The notes: generated by a model not told the origin, from the sequence alone. 64,000 nucleotides of DNA from Geothrix sp. (GCF_020622065.1 NZ_JAHRYQ010000002.1:170232-234231), one strand, 5' to 3'. Shown: positions 50,006-58,996, counted from the first letter of the stretch. Numbers and translations are program-made.

Positions 50006-51006
50006 TGCAGCTCATCGCCGAGGACGGCGCGCCACGCCTGGACCGCTTCCTCGCGGACCGCTTCCCCGAGATCCCCCGCGCCCGTTGGGATGCCCATGTC
50101 CGGCTGGGCGGGATCAAGGTGAACGGAGAGCCGGTGACCAAGGGCGGCGTGAGGCTGCGACCGGGCGACCGGGTCGAGACCGAGCTTCCGGTGATCCCGG
50201 TGCCGGCCGCGCACCTGGAGGCCGAGGCCATCGACCTGCCCTCCCTGTTCGAGGACGCCCACCTCTGGATCGTCGACAAGCCCGCGGGCATGGTCGTGCA
50301 TCCGGGCCCCGGTCATGCCGGAGGCACCATCGTGAACGCCCTGCTCCATCGCCTCAAGACGCCGGTGCTGCTCGAGGCCATTGAGGGGAAATCAGAGGAG
50401 ACCGAAGAAGAAACCGGGGAACTGGCCGAAGATGTGGCCACGGGCTGGCCGGGCCTCGTCCACCGCCTCGACCGCTACACCACGGGCTGCCTCTGCCTGG
50501 CCAAGACCGCCGAGGCCCAGCGCGCCATCCAGGCCCAGTTCAAGGACCGCACCGTGGAGAAGCGCTACCTGGCCCTGGTACGCCATTCCCCGCGCCTGCC
50601 CCAGCTGGGCAGCCTGCTCATCGATGAGCCCATCGCCCGCCACAAGCAGGACCGCCTCCGCATGGTGGTGGCCGAGGGCGGGCGCCCCGCCCAGACCCGC
50701 ATCCGCGTGCTGGCCCGCACCACGAGCATCGCCCTCGTGGAGTGCGAGCTGCTCACGGGCCGCACCCACCAGATCCGCGTCCACCTCGCCCACCTGAGGG
50801 CCCCGCTCATGGGCGATCCCCTCTACGGCGGCCCGGGCCGCTGGAAGGATGTGGACGGCGAAGCCCTGCTGCTGCCCCACCCGGCCCTGCACGCCTGGAA
50901 GCTCTCCGTGGATCACCCGGAAACCGGGGTGCGCATCCACGCGGAAGCCCCCATTCCCGAGGCCTTCCGGGCCCTGGCCGCCTCTTTGGGCTTGCCAGGG
51001 TACTGA
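50002..51006 (+). CDS. RluA/RluD-family pseudouridine synthase
   Basis: A 334-residue RNA-modifying enzyme. N-terminal S4 domain (RLDRFLADRFPEIPRARWDAHVRLGGIKVNGEPV), then the catalytic domain with LWIVDKPAGMVVHPGPGH, the catalytic Asp in LVHRLDRYTTGCLCLAK, KRYLALV, and LLTGRTHQIRVHLAH. S4 domain plus length suggest RluD type (23S rRNA). An acidic Glu/Thr-rich insert of about 25 residues (KSEETEEETGELAED) precedes the HRLDR motif. ATG 50002 overlaps the lgt stop; ATG 50005 is also possible. Confidence 0.93.
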   Translation: MMQLIAEDGAPRLDRFLADRFPEIPRARWDAHVRLGGIKVNGEPVTKGGVRLRPGDRVETELPVIPVPAAHLEAEAIDLPSLFEDAHLWIVDKPAGMVVHPGPGHAGGTIVNALLHRLKTPVLLEAIEGKSEETEEETGELAEDVATGWPGLVHRLDRYTTGCLCLAKTAEAQRAIQAQFKDRTVEKRYLALVRHSPRLPQLGSLLIDEPIARHKQDRLRMVVAEGGRPAQTRIRVLARTTSIALVECELLTGRTHQIRVHLAHLRAPLMGDPLYGGPGRWKDVDGEALLLPHPALHAWKLSVDHPETGVRIHAEAPIPEAFRALAASLGLPGY

Positions 51007-51042
51007 GGCGGGCGCATCCTCGCGGTGAATCCCGAGGACCCC

Positions 51043-51513
51043 ATGTTTGCCACCGCCTGCTTCGCCGATCCGTCCGTCCTGGAACGGTGGATGAAGACCT
51101 ACCCCTTCCTGCCGGGCGCGGTGTTTGCCGGCCTTTGCCTGATCGTATTGATCGTGGTGGCCCTGCCGCGGATCCAGTCCTGGCATCGCGGTCGGAACCG
51201 CCCGGTGCTGACCCCCGTACAGGTCGAAGAACTGCTGCAGGGCCCGGGCGTCCTGATCGTGGACCTGCGGAGTCCCGAGGCCTTCCGCGGGGGCCACATC
51301 CGGGGCAGCCTGCATGTCCCCTTCCCGGACCTCACCCGGCGCTTCGAAGTCCCGGATCCGGCCGCCAAGCGGGCGCTCGTCCTGGTGGACGAGACCGATG
51401 TCCTCTCCCACCAGGCCCTCGACCTCCTCCTGGCCCGGGGGTTCCGCTGGATCTATGTCCTCAAGGGCGGCCTGAAGGCCTGGCGCGGCGACAGCCGGCC
51501 CCTGGCGAAGTAG
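51043..51513 (+). CDS. Membrane-anchored rhodanese-like protein lacking the catalytic cysteine
   Basis: A 156-residue protein. One membrane helix near residues 26-46 (FLPGAVFAGLCLIVLIVVAL), then a rhodanese fold: LTPVQVEELLQGPGVLIVDLRSPEAFRGGHIRGSLHVPFPDL and a final GFRWIYVLKGGLKAWRG. At the active-site loop, where active enzymes have C-x4-R after a hydrophobic strand, the text is ALVLVDETDVLSHQA: no Cys. It therefore cannot carry a persulfide by the usual route and may be a binding module. ATG 51043 follows GAGG by six bases; GTG 51025 is in frame but lacks a site. Confidence 0.82.
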   Translation: MFATACFADPSVLERWMKTYPFLPGAVFAGLCLIVLIVVALPRIQSWHRGRNRPVLTPVQVEELLQGPGVLIVDLRSPEAFRGGHIRGSLHVPFPDLTRRFEVPDPAAKRALVLVDETDVLSHQALDLLLARGFRWIYVLKGGLKAWRGDSRPLAK

Positions 51514-52113
51514 TCACTTCCCCGAATCGCCCGCCAGGGCCGCCGTGGCCTGGCTCTGGAACGCGAGGTGGGTGATCCACCACCGCTTCCCGTCCCAGGC
51601 GCACTGCAGCGCGTTGATGCCCGTGTACATCGCGGGCCCGTCGGCGGTGAGACGGATGTCATAGGGAGACCAGACCTGGGCGACTCCGTCCTGCTTCTGG
51701 ACGGACACGGCCGTGCTCCGTTCAAAGAACCCCTTCTCCCACTGGGGAATGGCAAAGGACAGGAAGGCCTCCAGTTCCAGGGGGCGCAGGAAGGCCCCGT
51801 GCTCCGGGTGCCGGGCCGCCACCATCAGGCGGGCCTGGGGATGGAACAGCGCCCGGATCTTCTCGATGTCCCGCTTCTGGTCCTTCGGCCCCGAGATGAA
51901 GGCGTAGAGCGAAGCCGTGAGCGCCTCGGGGGTCCCGACCTCGGCCGGACCCAGGTCCGCCCGGACCACCTCCTTGATGGGATTCGAGCTGCGGGGCGCG
52001 GGCTTGGCGGGCTCGGCCGTCGGTTTGGGCAGCGGCTTGGGCAGCGGCCCCTGGGCCGGCAGGGATGGAGCACCGAGGACCAAGGCGCCGAGGCACAGGA
52101 CGAAGCGGATCAT
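51514..52113 (-). CDS. Secreted NTF2/SnoaL-like fold protein
   Basis: A 199-residue exported protein. Signal peptide IRFVLCLGALVLGAPSLPAQ, a Pro/Lys-rich linker (about 20-48), then one alpha+beta domain: a helix (PEALTASLYAFI), FHPQARLMVAARHPEHGAF, a second helix with IPQWEKGF, and long strands (TAVSVQKQDGVAQVWSPYDIRL, GINALQCAWDGKRWWITHLAFQ). This helix-first, curved-sheet pattern with a closing WWI strand fits the NTF2/DUF4440 group. GGGAGG precedes ATG 52113. Stop abuts the rhodanese stop. Role unknown. Confidence 0.7.
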   Translation of the reverse strand: MIRFVLCLGALVLGAPSLPAQGPLPKPLPKPTAEPAKPAPRSSNPIKEVVRADLGPAEVGTPEALTASLYAFISGPKDQKRDIEKIRALFHPQARLMVAARHPEHGAFLRPLELEAFLSFAIPQWEKGFFERSTAVSVQKQDGVAQVWSPYDIRLTADGPAMYTGINALQCAWDGKRWWITHLAFQSQATAALAGDSGK

Positions 52114-52138
52114 GGAACCTCCCGTGGAGACGACTGTG

Positions 52139-53353
52139 TCATGCCTCGTCGGTTTCAGGGAGCCCCCAGCGATCCCACAGCAGCAGCAGCAGCAGGCCTG
52201 GAATGGCCGCCGCGGCGCAGACGGGGAAGTAGAGCTTCCAGCCATAGGACTCCGCCATGAAGCCCGTGAGGCCGCCGAAGACCGTGCGGGGCAGGGCCGT
52301 CAGGGCGCTGAAGAGGGCGTATTGGGTGCCCGTGTATGAACGGTTGCAGCTGCCCATGAGCAGCGCCACCAGCGCGCTGCCACCCATGCCGTAGGCCAGA
52401 TTCTCCAGGGTGTTCGCCGCCACCAGCAGGGGCAGGTGCCGGCCCAACATGGAGATGGCCCAGAAGCCCAGGATGCTGCCCGCCTGGACGAAGCCGCAGA
52501 TCCAGAGGGCTTTGCGAAGGCTCATGCGCATGAGCATCCACCCGCCGATCAAGCCGCCCAGGATGATGGCCACCATGGCGGTGGTCTTCTGCACCGTGCC
52601 GATCTGCATCTTGGTGAAGCCCATGCCCCGCATCAGGAAGGGCATGGTCATGGCTTCCGCCAGCCAGTCTCCCAGTTTGTAGAACACCGCAAAGGCCAGG
52701 AGGTAGCCGATGCCCTTGCGCTGAAGCAGGTCCCGGAGGGGGCCGGAGACGGCCTCCTGCAAGGAGCGGGGCGCCTGGGCCACCGCATCCGTGTTCATGG
52801 CCAGCCAGGTGCCGACCATCCCCAGCAAGGTGAGACCGGCCATGCCCAGGTAGGTCACGCGCCAGCCGAAGACCTGGGCCAGGATCATGGCCAGGCCTCC
52901 GCTCACCAGCATGGCCACGCGGTAGGCGGCGATGTGGATGCTGTTGCCCAGCCCCAGGTGCTTCTGGTCCAGGGCCTCGGCCCGCCAGGCATCCACGGCG
53001 ATGTCGAAGGTGGCGCTGGTGACGGCCACGGCCAGGGCCAGGATCACCACGCGCAGGAGGTCCAGGTGCGGCTCGCTGAGCGCCAGCAGGGCCAGGGCCA
53101 CCGCCATGGCCCCCTGCATGGCCAGCATCCAGCCCCGCCGCCGGCCGAATCCCGGCAGGGCGTAGCGATCCAGGAAGGGCGCCCAGAACACCTTCAGGCT
53201 GTAGGGCAGCGTCACGAAACTGAAGAGCCCGATGGTGGCGAGACTCAGTCCTTCATCCGTCATCCAGGCCTTCAGCGTCGAGCCCGTGAGGAAGAGCGGA
53301 AGGCCCGACGCGAAGCCGAGGAGCAGGAGGACGGCGTATTGGCGGGGCTTCAT
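52139..53353 (-). CDS. ampG: AmpG-type muropeptide permease (MFS transporter)
   Basis: A 404-residue inner-membrane protein with about 12 hydrophobic segments. It follows AmpG closely: LLGFASGLPLFLTGSTLKAWMTDEGLSLATIGLFS, the RRRGW loop (FGRRRGWMLAMQ), SATFDIAVDAWRAEAL, YRVAMLVSGGLAMILA, PLRDLLQRKG, YKLGDWLAEAMTMPFLMRGMGF and ENLAYGMGGSALVALLMGSCNRSYTGTQYALFSAL. AmpG takes up anhydro-muropeptides from the periplasm for wall recycling. Ribosome site weak. The DUF2231 gene upstream and the NTF2-like gene downstream are on the same strand. Confidence 0.93.
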   Translation of the reverse strand: MKPRQYAVLLLLGFASGLPLFLTGSTLKAWMTDEGLSLATIGLFSFVTLPYSLKVFWAPFLDRYALPGFGRRRGWMLAMQGAMAVALALLALSEPHLDLLRVVILALAVAVTSATFDIAVDAWRAEALDQKHLGLGNSIHIAAYRVAMLVSGGLAMILAQVFGWRVTYLGMAGLTLLGMVGTWLAMNTDAVAQAPRSLQEAVSGPLRDLLQRKGIGYLLAFAVFYKLGDWLAEAMTMPFLMRGMGFTKMQIGTVQKTTAMVAIILGGLIGGWMLMRMSLRKALWICGFVQAGSILGFWAISMLGRHLPLLVAANTLENLAYGMGGSALVALLMGSCNRSYTGTQYALFSALTALPRTVFGGLTGFMAESYGWKLYFPVCAAAAIPGLLLLLLWDRWGLPETDEA

Positions 53354-53378
53354 TCCACCAGCCTAACCGGAGCGGCGC

Positions 53379-53855
53379 TCAAGGCGCCTCGCCCCCGTGG
53401 GTGTGCAGGTCGTGGACCATATGGCCGCCCTGGTGCCCCGTGCGGAACAGCGCGGCCACCCCCAGGGCGCTGACCAGCAGCCAGAGCAGGAACAGGAACC
53501 GGGCCAGGGCCGGGGAAAGGCTCCAGTGACGGAACCGGACCAGCCCGTGATACCCGAGCCAGGTGGCCATCAGGCAGCCGAAGATGGCCACGGTCCACTG
53601 CGCCGACACCTGGTGCTGCTCCAGGGCCGCCCTCAGTTCCGGCGTCCGGTGGGCGAGGTTCTCCGCGGCCTCCCCTGTCGCCAGGGCCGCCAGCGCCCCC
53701 AGGAGGCCCAGCAGGAGCAGGAGCAGCGCCGAGGCATGGATTCCCCGGCGCTGGGCCGGCCGGAGGCCCCCCAGCACGAAGAGCAACGGAGCGGTCGCCA
53801 GCAGGGCGATGGGAAAGTGCACGATCGCAGGGTGGAGGTGATTCAGGGGAGGCAT
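53379..53855 (-). CDS. DUF2231-family membrane protein
   Basis: A 158-residue inner-membrane protein with four hydrophobic helices. The opening LNHLHPAIVHFPIALLATAPLLF is the DUF2231 hallmark (HPxxVHFPIAL) with two His that could bind heme or metal. The tail is His-rich (GHQGGHMVHDLHTHGG). ATG 53855 is chosen by GGAG five bases upstream and by the family start; the longer open frame has no support. 25 bases upstream of ampG on the same strand. Confidence 0.85.
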   Translation of the reverse strand: MPPLNHLHPAIVHFPIALLATAPLLFVLGGLRPAQRRGIHASALLLLLLGLLGALAALATGEAAENLAHRTPELRAALEQHQVSAQWTVAIFGCLMATWLGYHGLVRFRHWSLSPALARFLFLLWLLVSALGVAALFRTGHQGGHMVHDLHTHGGEAP

Positions 53856-54025
53856 GGCGGCTCCGGGGGAGGAGGCCCGGCCGGGATCCATCGGCGGCGT
53901 CCCCGGGCCTCTCCCGAGCATGGACTCATCAGAGGGGAGGGGGCCAGATCCGAGGTTCGGGATTGTTCATCCGGCCCAGGAAGGGGCTCCTTGCAGCGAA
54001 GCGGAGCGAGGCCCCCCGGACAGCA

Positions 54026-55957
54026 TCAATCCGCGAGGGTGCTGAGATCTCCCGGATCCTGGCCCAGGGCCTCGGCCCGGAGGGCGCGGCGGACGATCTT
54101 GCCGGAGCGGGTCTTGGGCAGGCTGGCCCGGATCTCGATCTCGCTGGGCATGGCGATGCCGCCCAGGTCTTCACGGACATGATCCTTGAGGCTGGCGATG
54201 AGGCCCGGCCCTGTGGATACACCCGCCTTCACGACCACGAAGGCCATGATGCGCTCGCCCTTGATGGGATCGGGCAGACCCACCACGGCACTCTCGGCCA
54301 CGGCGGGGTGGCGGATGAGCGAACCTTCCACATCGGCGGTGCCAATGCGGTGGCCCGCCACATTCAGCACATCGTCGGCCCGGCCCAGCACGGCGATGTA
54401 GCCGTCGGCATCCTTCACCGCGACATCGCCCGCGCTGTAGCAGCCGGGAATGTCCTTCCAGTAGTCCTCGTAGCGCTTGTGGTCGTTCCAGATCGTGCGG
54501 AGCATGTAGGGCAGCGGGAACTTCACCACCAGCAGGCCGCCCTGGCCGTCGGGCACGGGCGAACCGTCCCGGTTCACCACCGCGAGCTGCGCGCCGGGAA
54601 GGGCCTTGCCGGCCTTGCCGGGCCGGGCCTCGAAGGTGGGCAGGGTGCCGATGACCGGCCCCGCGATTTCGGTCTGCCACCAGTTGTCCACCACCTGGCC
54701 ATTCCCCTGCCCCACCAGGTGCTTCTGGGCCCAGCGGTGGGCTTCCGGGTTCAGGGGCTCGCCGGCGCAGGCCATGAGCCGGAGCTTGCTGAGATCGAAC
54801 TTCCCGGGAGCTTCCGATCCGTGGCTCATCCACATGCGGACGGCGGTGGGGGCGGTGAACATCACATTGACCCCGAAGCGCTCGCAGATCTCCCAGGTGA
54901 CCTCGGGGCTGGGGTAGTCCGGCGCGCCCTCACGGCAGAGGATCGTGGCGCCGATGCTCATGGGGCCGTAGACGATGAAGCTGTGGCCCACCACCCAGCC
55001 GATGTCCGAAGTGCTCCAGTAGATGTCGCGTTCCTGGATCTGGTAGAAGGCCCTGCTCAGGTAGTTCACCCCCACCAGGTAGCCCCCCGTGGTGTGGACG
55101 ACGCCCTTCGGCTTCCCCGTCGTCCCACTGGTGTAGAGGATGAACAGGGGATGCTCGGAATCCACCATTTCCGGGTCGCAGTGAATCTCGCGCCCCTGCT
55201 GGATGTCGTAGAAGTCCTTCTCGCGCTCGCTGGCGAAGGTCACGGGGGCGTCGCCGGGGCGGGAGCCCCGCCGGTGCACGATGACATGGTCCACCGAGGA
55301 CAGGTCGCGCACAGCCTCATCGACGATGGGCTTGAGGGCGATGGCCTTGCCCCGGCGATAGGTGAAGTCCGAGCAGACCACCACCTTGGCCCCGGCATCC
55401 TCGATGCGGGTGCGCAGGGCCAGCGCCCCCATGCCCGCGTAGACCACGCTGTGGATGGCACCGATGCGGGCGCAGGCCAGCATGGAGATGATGCCCTCGG
55501 GCGTGAGGGGCATGTAGAGGATCACGCGATCCCCCTTCTTCACGCCCAGGCGTTTGAGCGTGTTCGCAAAGCGGTTCATCTCCCGGTAGAGCCGGTTGTA
55601 GGTGTAGGCCCGCTCGTCGCCGTCCTCCCCCACCCACAGCAGCGCGGCCTTGTTGCGGCGGTCGCTGTGCACATGGCGATCAATGCAGTTCACCGTGGCG
55701 TTGAGCTTTCCGCCGATGAACCAGGCGTGGTCGGGCGCCTTGAACTGGAAGACTTCCGTCCAGGGTTCATGCCAATCCAGGGCCCTGGCCTTGTCGCCCC
55801 AGAAGGCCGCGGGATCCTCCTCGGCCAGGGCGCGCTCCACCTCGTAGTTGATGGCGGCCTGCTTGGCCAGCCAACCCCGCATGGGAATCGCCGCCTCGCC
55901 CTTCTGCAGCGCCTCGATGGTCTTCTGCTGGGTAATGCTGATTTCCACATCGCTCAT
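54026..55957 (-). CDS. acs: Acetyl-CoA synthetase (acetate-CoA ligase)
   Basis: A 643-residue adenylate-forming enzyme making acetyl-CoA from acetate, ATP and CoA. The A3 motif YTSGTTGKPKG, NWWQTE with the Trp that restricts the pocket to acetate, the hinge/A8 region GRADDVLNVAGHRIGTADVEG, and the A10 catalytic Lys in TRSGKIVRR, the target of regulatory acetylation. Full length. GGAG lies six bases before the ATG. The 170 bases beyond the stop (53856-54025) hold a weak GCTCC / GGAGC hairpin and no gene. Divergent from a DUF4287/DUF5655 protein gene. Confidence 0.95.
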   Translation of the reverse strand: MSDVEISITQQKTIEALQKGEAAIPMRGWLAKQAAINYEVERALAEEDPAAFWGDKARALDWHEPWTEVFQFKAPDHAWFIGGKLNATVNCIDRHVHSDRRNKAALLWVGEDGDERAYTYNRLYREMNRFANTLKRLGVKKGDRVILYMPLTPEGIISMLACARIGAIHSVVYAGMGALALRTRIEDAGAKVVVCSDFTYRRGKAIALKPIVDEAVRDLSSVDHVIVHRRGSRPGDAPVTFASEREKDFYDIQQGREIHCDPEMVDSEHPLFILYTSGTTGKPKGVVHTTGGYLVGVNYLSRAFYQIQERDIYWSTSDIGWVVGHSFIVYGPMSIGATILCREGAPDYPSPEVTWEICERFGVNVMFTAPTAVRMWMSHGSEAPGKFDLSKLRLMACAGEPLNPEAHRWAQKHLVGQGNGQVVDNWWQTEIAGPVIGTLPTFEARPGKAGKALPGAQLAVVNRDGSPVPDGQGGLLVVKFPLPYMLRTIWNDHKRYEDYWKDIPGCYSAGDVAVKDADGYIAVLGRADDVLNVAGHRIGTADVEGSLIRHPAVAESAVVGLPDPIKGERIMAFVVVKAGVSTGPGLIASLKDHVREDLGGIAMPSEIEIRASLPKTRSGKIVRRALRAEALGQDPGDLSTLAD

Positions 55958-56085
55958 GGAAGACTCCGAGAACGGGGTGAGGTGGATTGGATTGGATAGG
56001 TTGGGAGGGAAGGTAGCACGGCCCCGGGACCGGAGGATGGGAAACGATGACGGTGATCACAGCTACACTTGCCCCGGAGTTCCCC

Positions 56086-56724
56086 ATGTCCAAGCCCGCG
56101 AGCACCTCCGCCTCCTACGACCTGCATCCGAGCGTGGCCTATGTCCAGAGCATCCTGGCCAACCTGGAGGCGAAGACCGGGCACACCCTGGAGGCCTGGG
56201 TGGCGCGGGTGAGGGCCGAAGGTCCGGCCGAGGCCAAGGCCCGTCTGGCCTGGCTGAAGGCGCAGGGCCTCGGCACCAATCAAGCCGGGTTCGTGGCCCA
56301 GCGGGCCGCGGCCGCGCCGGGCCACGCCTTTGACGACACGCCGGAAGGCTACCTGGCCGCGGCGCCCGGGTATGTGGATGCCCAGTACGGCGGGAAGAAG
56401 GCGCACCTCCGTCCCCTGTTCGAGCAGGCCGTCGCGCTGGTCCGGAGCCTCGGGAAGGAGGTGAGGGTCTGTCCCTGCGAGACCCTCGTCCCCTTCTACC
56501 GGAACCATGTCTTCGCCGAGATCAGGCCCTTCGTCTCCCGCCTGGACCTGGGTCTCGCCCTGGGCGATCCCGCCACCGTGAGGGATCCCTCCGGCCGCCT
56601 CAAGGACACCGGCGGCTTCAAGAAGAAGGACCGCCTCACCCACAAGCTCGAGCTCTCGTCGGAAGCCGATCTGGCCGTGGCCCTGCCCTGGCTGGTGAAG
56701 GCCTTCGAGCGGGACGGGAAGTAG
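56086..56724 (+). CDS. DUF4287 and DUF5655 domain protein
   Basis: A 212-residue cytosolic protein. First part (about 15-75): YVQSILANLEAKTGHTLEAWVARVRAEGP and LAWLKAQGLGTNQAGFVAQRA, the DUF4287 pattern. Second part (about 100-210): LRPLFEQAVALVRSLGKEVRVCPCETLVPFYRNHVFAEIRPFVSRLDLGLALG and KKDRLTHKLELSSEADLAVALPWLVKAFE, the DUF5655 pattern. Both occur in predicted transport- or nucleic-acid-associated proteins with no firm role. ATG 56086 follows CGGAG; the longer frame from 56047 lacks a site. Confidence 0.8.
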   Translation: MSKPASTSASYDLHPSVAYVQSILANLEAKTGHTLEAWVARVRAEGPAEAKARLAWLKAQGLGTNQAGFVAQRAAAAPGHAFDDTPEGYLAAAPGYVDAQYGGKKAHLRPLFEQAVALVRSLGKEVRVCPCETLVPFYRNHVFAEIRPFVSRLDLGLALGDPATVRDPSGRLKDTGGFKKKDRLTHKLELSSEADLAVALPWLVKAFERDGK

Positions 56725-56737
56725 CCCGCGGAGGGCT

Positions 56738-57694
56738 TCAATACCGGCTTGCGAGCTCCAGGGCCGCGACATCTTCTCCTGACAAGGTCAGCGACGCGGC
56801 CCGGAGCAGGCTGCCCAGCTGGTCCAGGGAGGTGGCGCTGGCGATGGGGGCGGTGACCCCGGGCCGGGCCATGAGCCAGGCCAGCGAGACTTCCGCAGGC
56901 TTCGCCCCGTGCCGGGAGGCCACTTCATCAAGCGCCCGGAGGATGCGGAAGCCCCGCTCGTTGAGGTAGGCCTTGACCCCGCCCCCCCGCGGGCTCAGCC
57001 CCAGATCGGCTTCACTCCGGTATTTGCCGCTGAGGAACCCCCGGGCGAGGCTGTAGTAGGTGATGATCCCGAGCCCCTTGGCCATCGACAGGTCGCGCAG
57101 GGCGCCGTCGTAGCTCTTGCGGTCGTACAGGTTGTATTCCGGCTGCAGGATCTCGTAGCGCGGCAGGCCCTTCTCCTCGGCCACCTCCAGGGCCGCGCGC
57201 AGCTGGGTCGCGTCGAAGTTCGAGGCGCCGATGGCCCGCACCTTGCCCGCCGCGATCAGCTTCTGATAGGCCGCAAGCGTCTCCTCGTGCGGCGCCTCCG
57301 GGTCGTATTTGTGGGACAGGTAGACATCGAGGTGGTCGGTCTGGAGGCGGCGCAGGGAATCCTCCACCGCGCGCTCGATCCAGGCCGCCGACAGCCCCTT
57401 CCGGCCTGGCGCCATCTCCATGCCGACCTTGGTGATCAGGGTGATCCGGTCGCGGCAGCCGCGGGTCCGCATCCACTCGCCGATGATCGTCTCGGATTCG
57501 CCGCCTTGGTTCCCGGGCTTCCAGATCGAGTACACATCGGCGGTGTCGACCGTCTCGAAGCCCGCACCGGTGAAGCGATCAAGGATGTCGAAGGAGGTTT
57601 GCCTGTCGGCGGTCCAGCCGAACACATTGCCGCCGAAGACCAGCGGCGAGATCGAGAGGCCGGTCCGGCCCAGGGGTCGCTTGGCGTGCGTCAT
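56738..57694 (-). CDS. Aldo/keto reductase
   Basis: A 318-residue NADPH-dependent TIM-barrel oxidoreductase. KRPLGRTGLSISPLVFGGNVFGW start; active-site Asp and Tyr in ETVDTADVYSIW; Lys in LITKVGMEM; His in VYLSHKYDPEAPHEETL; GASNFDATQLRAA; the nucleotide-binding end GVTAPIASATSLDQL. This is the YajO/IolS-like AKR group acting on aldehydes or sugars. ATG 57694 follows GGAGG; a 648-residue open frame that extends upstream is spurious. Convergent with the DUF4287 gene. Confidence 0.9.
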   Translation of the reverse strand: MTHAKRPLGRTGLSISPLVFGGNVFGWTADRQTSFDILDRFTGAGFETVDTADVYSIWKPGNQGGESETIIGEWMRTRGCRDRITLITKVGMEMAPGRKGLSAAWIERAVEDSLRRLQTDHLDVYLSHKYDPEAPHEETLAAYQKLIAAGKVRAIGASNFDATQLRAALEVAEEKGLPRYEILQPEYNLYDRKSYDGALRDLSMAKGLGIITYYSLARGFLSGKYRSEADLGLSPRGGGVKAYLNERGFRILRALDEVASRHGAKPAEVSLAWLMARPGVTAPIASATSLDQLGSLLRAASLTLSGEDVAALELASRY

Positions 57695-57783
57695 GGAAAC
57701 CTCCGAAGGTCCGCGCCGAAGGGCGAGGCGGATATGGGACAGATTAGGCTCAACCGGAGGAACGCGGCCCAGGCGGTCGGCGC

Positions 57784-58263
57784 CTAGGGAATCGCCACAT
57801 TCACGCGGACGATCTTCAGCACACGGCCCAGGTCCTCCGGGGCCAACCCCACCAGGAAACCCCGGCTGCCACCGTTGAGGTAGATGCGGTCCAGGTCGAA
57901 GATCGTGGCCTCGGCATGGATGGGCATGGCCTTTTTCGTGCCGAGAGGGCTGGTGCCACCCACCAGGTAGCCGCTGTGGCGGTTGGCCACCTCGGGCTTG
58001 CAGGGCTGCACGGCCTTCGCGCCGATCTGGCGCGCCAGTTCCTTGGTGCTCACCTCGCGGTCGCCGTGCATGAGGATGATGAGCGGTGCCGCGCGGTCGT
58101 CCTCCATCACGAGGGTCTTGATGACCGCGTGTTCCGCCACGCCCAGCTCCCGGGCGCTCACCGCCGTACCGCCGTGGTCCTCGTAGCGGTAGAGGTGCTC
58201 GGTGTAGGCGATGCCTGCCTGCTTCAGGAGCCGGGTGGCATTCGTTGACGGGGCCTTGGACAT
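57784..58263 (-). CDS. ybaK: Cys-tRNA(Pro)/Cys-tRNA(Cys) deacylase YbaK
   Basis: A 159-residue trans-editing enzyme that removes Cys from mischarged tRNA-Pro. Family text: ATRLLKQAGIAYTEHLYRYEDHGGTAVSARELGV, IKTLVMEDD, the catalytic-site Lys in TKELARQIGAKAVQPC, SGYLVGGTSPLGTKKAMPIHAEATIFD. GGTSPxGxKK is the family's signature. Complete. GGAG precedes the ATG. It is 89 bases upstream of the aldo/keto reductase on the same strand. Confidence 0.93.
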   Translation of the reverse strand: MSKAPSTNATRLLKQAGIAYTEHLYRYEDHGGTAVSARELGVAEHAVIKTLVMEDDRAAPLIILMHGDREVSTKELARQIGAKAVQPCKPEVANRHSGYLVGGTSPLGTKKAMPIHAEATIFDLDRIYLNGGSRGFLVGLAPEDLGRVLKIVRVNVAIP

Positions 58264-58319
58264 GGCTCCATGATTCCACGACTCGGCAGGCGGCGACCGT
58301 CTCCTGCGCTGGAGGCGGC

Positions 58320-58996
58320 ATGAGCGATGCAGGACTTCGTGGCGGCACCATCCTCGTGACCGGCGCGGGCCGCGGGCTGGGCCGGGAGGTGGCCCTGAGA
58401 CTGGCCGCCCGGGGGTTCACCGTGATCACGGGCATGCGGCGGCCAGAGCCGCTCCATGACCTGGAAGTGCTGGCTTTGAATGTGGCGGACGAGGCCTCGA
58501 TCCTGGCCGCGGCGGCCGAAGTGAAGGCCCACCACGGGCACCTGGACGCCCTGGTGAACAACGCCGGCATCCTGTTGGATGGCGCCACGGGGGTGATGGA
58601 GCTGGAGGCCGACACCCTCCGCCGCACCCTGGAGACCAATGCCCTGGGTCCGCTGCGCATGGCCCAGGCCTTCGCGCCGCTCATGCCAAGGGGGGACGCA
58701 TCGTGAATGTGAGCAGCGAGGGCGGCTCCCTATCCGCCCCCGCCGCCTGGGCTCCGGGCTACTGCATCTCCAAGACCGCCCTCAACGCCGTCACGGTCCA
58801 GCTGGCCGAGGCCCTCAAGCCCCGCGGCATCGCCGTGAACGCCGTCTGCCCCGGCTGGGTGCGCACCGACATGGGCGGCGCCGAGGCGCCCCGCAGCCTC
58901 GAGGAAGGCGCAAACAGCATCCTGTGGCTGCTCCTCCAGGCCGGCCCCGACCTCACGGGCGGGTTCTGGCGAGATGGGGAGCGGATCGCCTGGTAA
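58320..58996 (+). pseudogene. Short-chain dehydrogenase/reductase split by a one-base deletion in a G run
   Basis: Frame one (58320-58706) gives the front half: ILVTGAGRGLGREVALRLAARG (cofactor motif), LNVADEASI, LDALVNNAGILLDG (NNAG) and ALGPLRMAQAFAPLMPRGDAS then stop. Frame two gives the back half: NVSSEGGS, the catalytic pair in YCISK, and VNAVCPGWVRTDMGG. The halves join at six G (58690-58695); a seventh G would restore MPRGGRIVNVSS, the normal SDR text, and a ~226-residue protein. Everything else is intact. It is either a sequencing or assembly error, a recent inactivation, or a slippery-site or phase-variable gene. ATG 58320 follows GGAGG. Confidence 0.88.

Noticed and set aside
56050..56075. 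CRP-type site at the GTGATCAC palindrome between acs and the DUF4287 gene
   Set aside because: The palindrome is only eight bases without the TGTGA-N6-TCACA spacing, so chance is a sufficient explanation.
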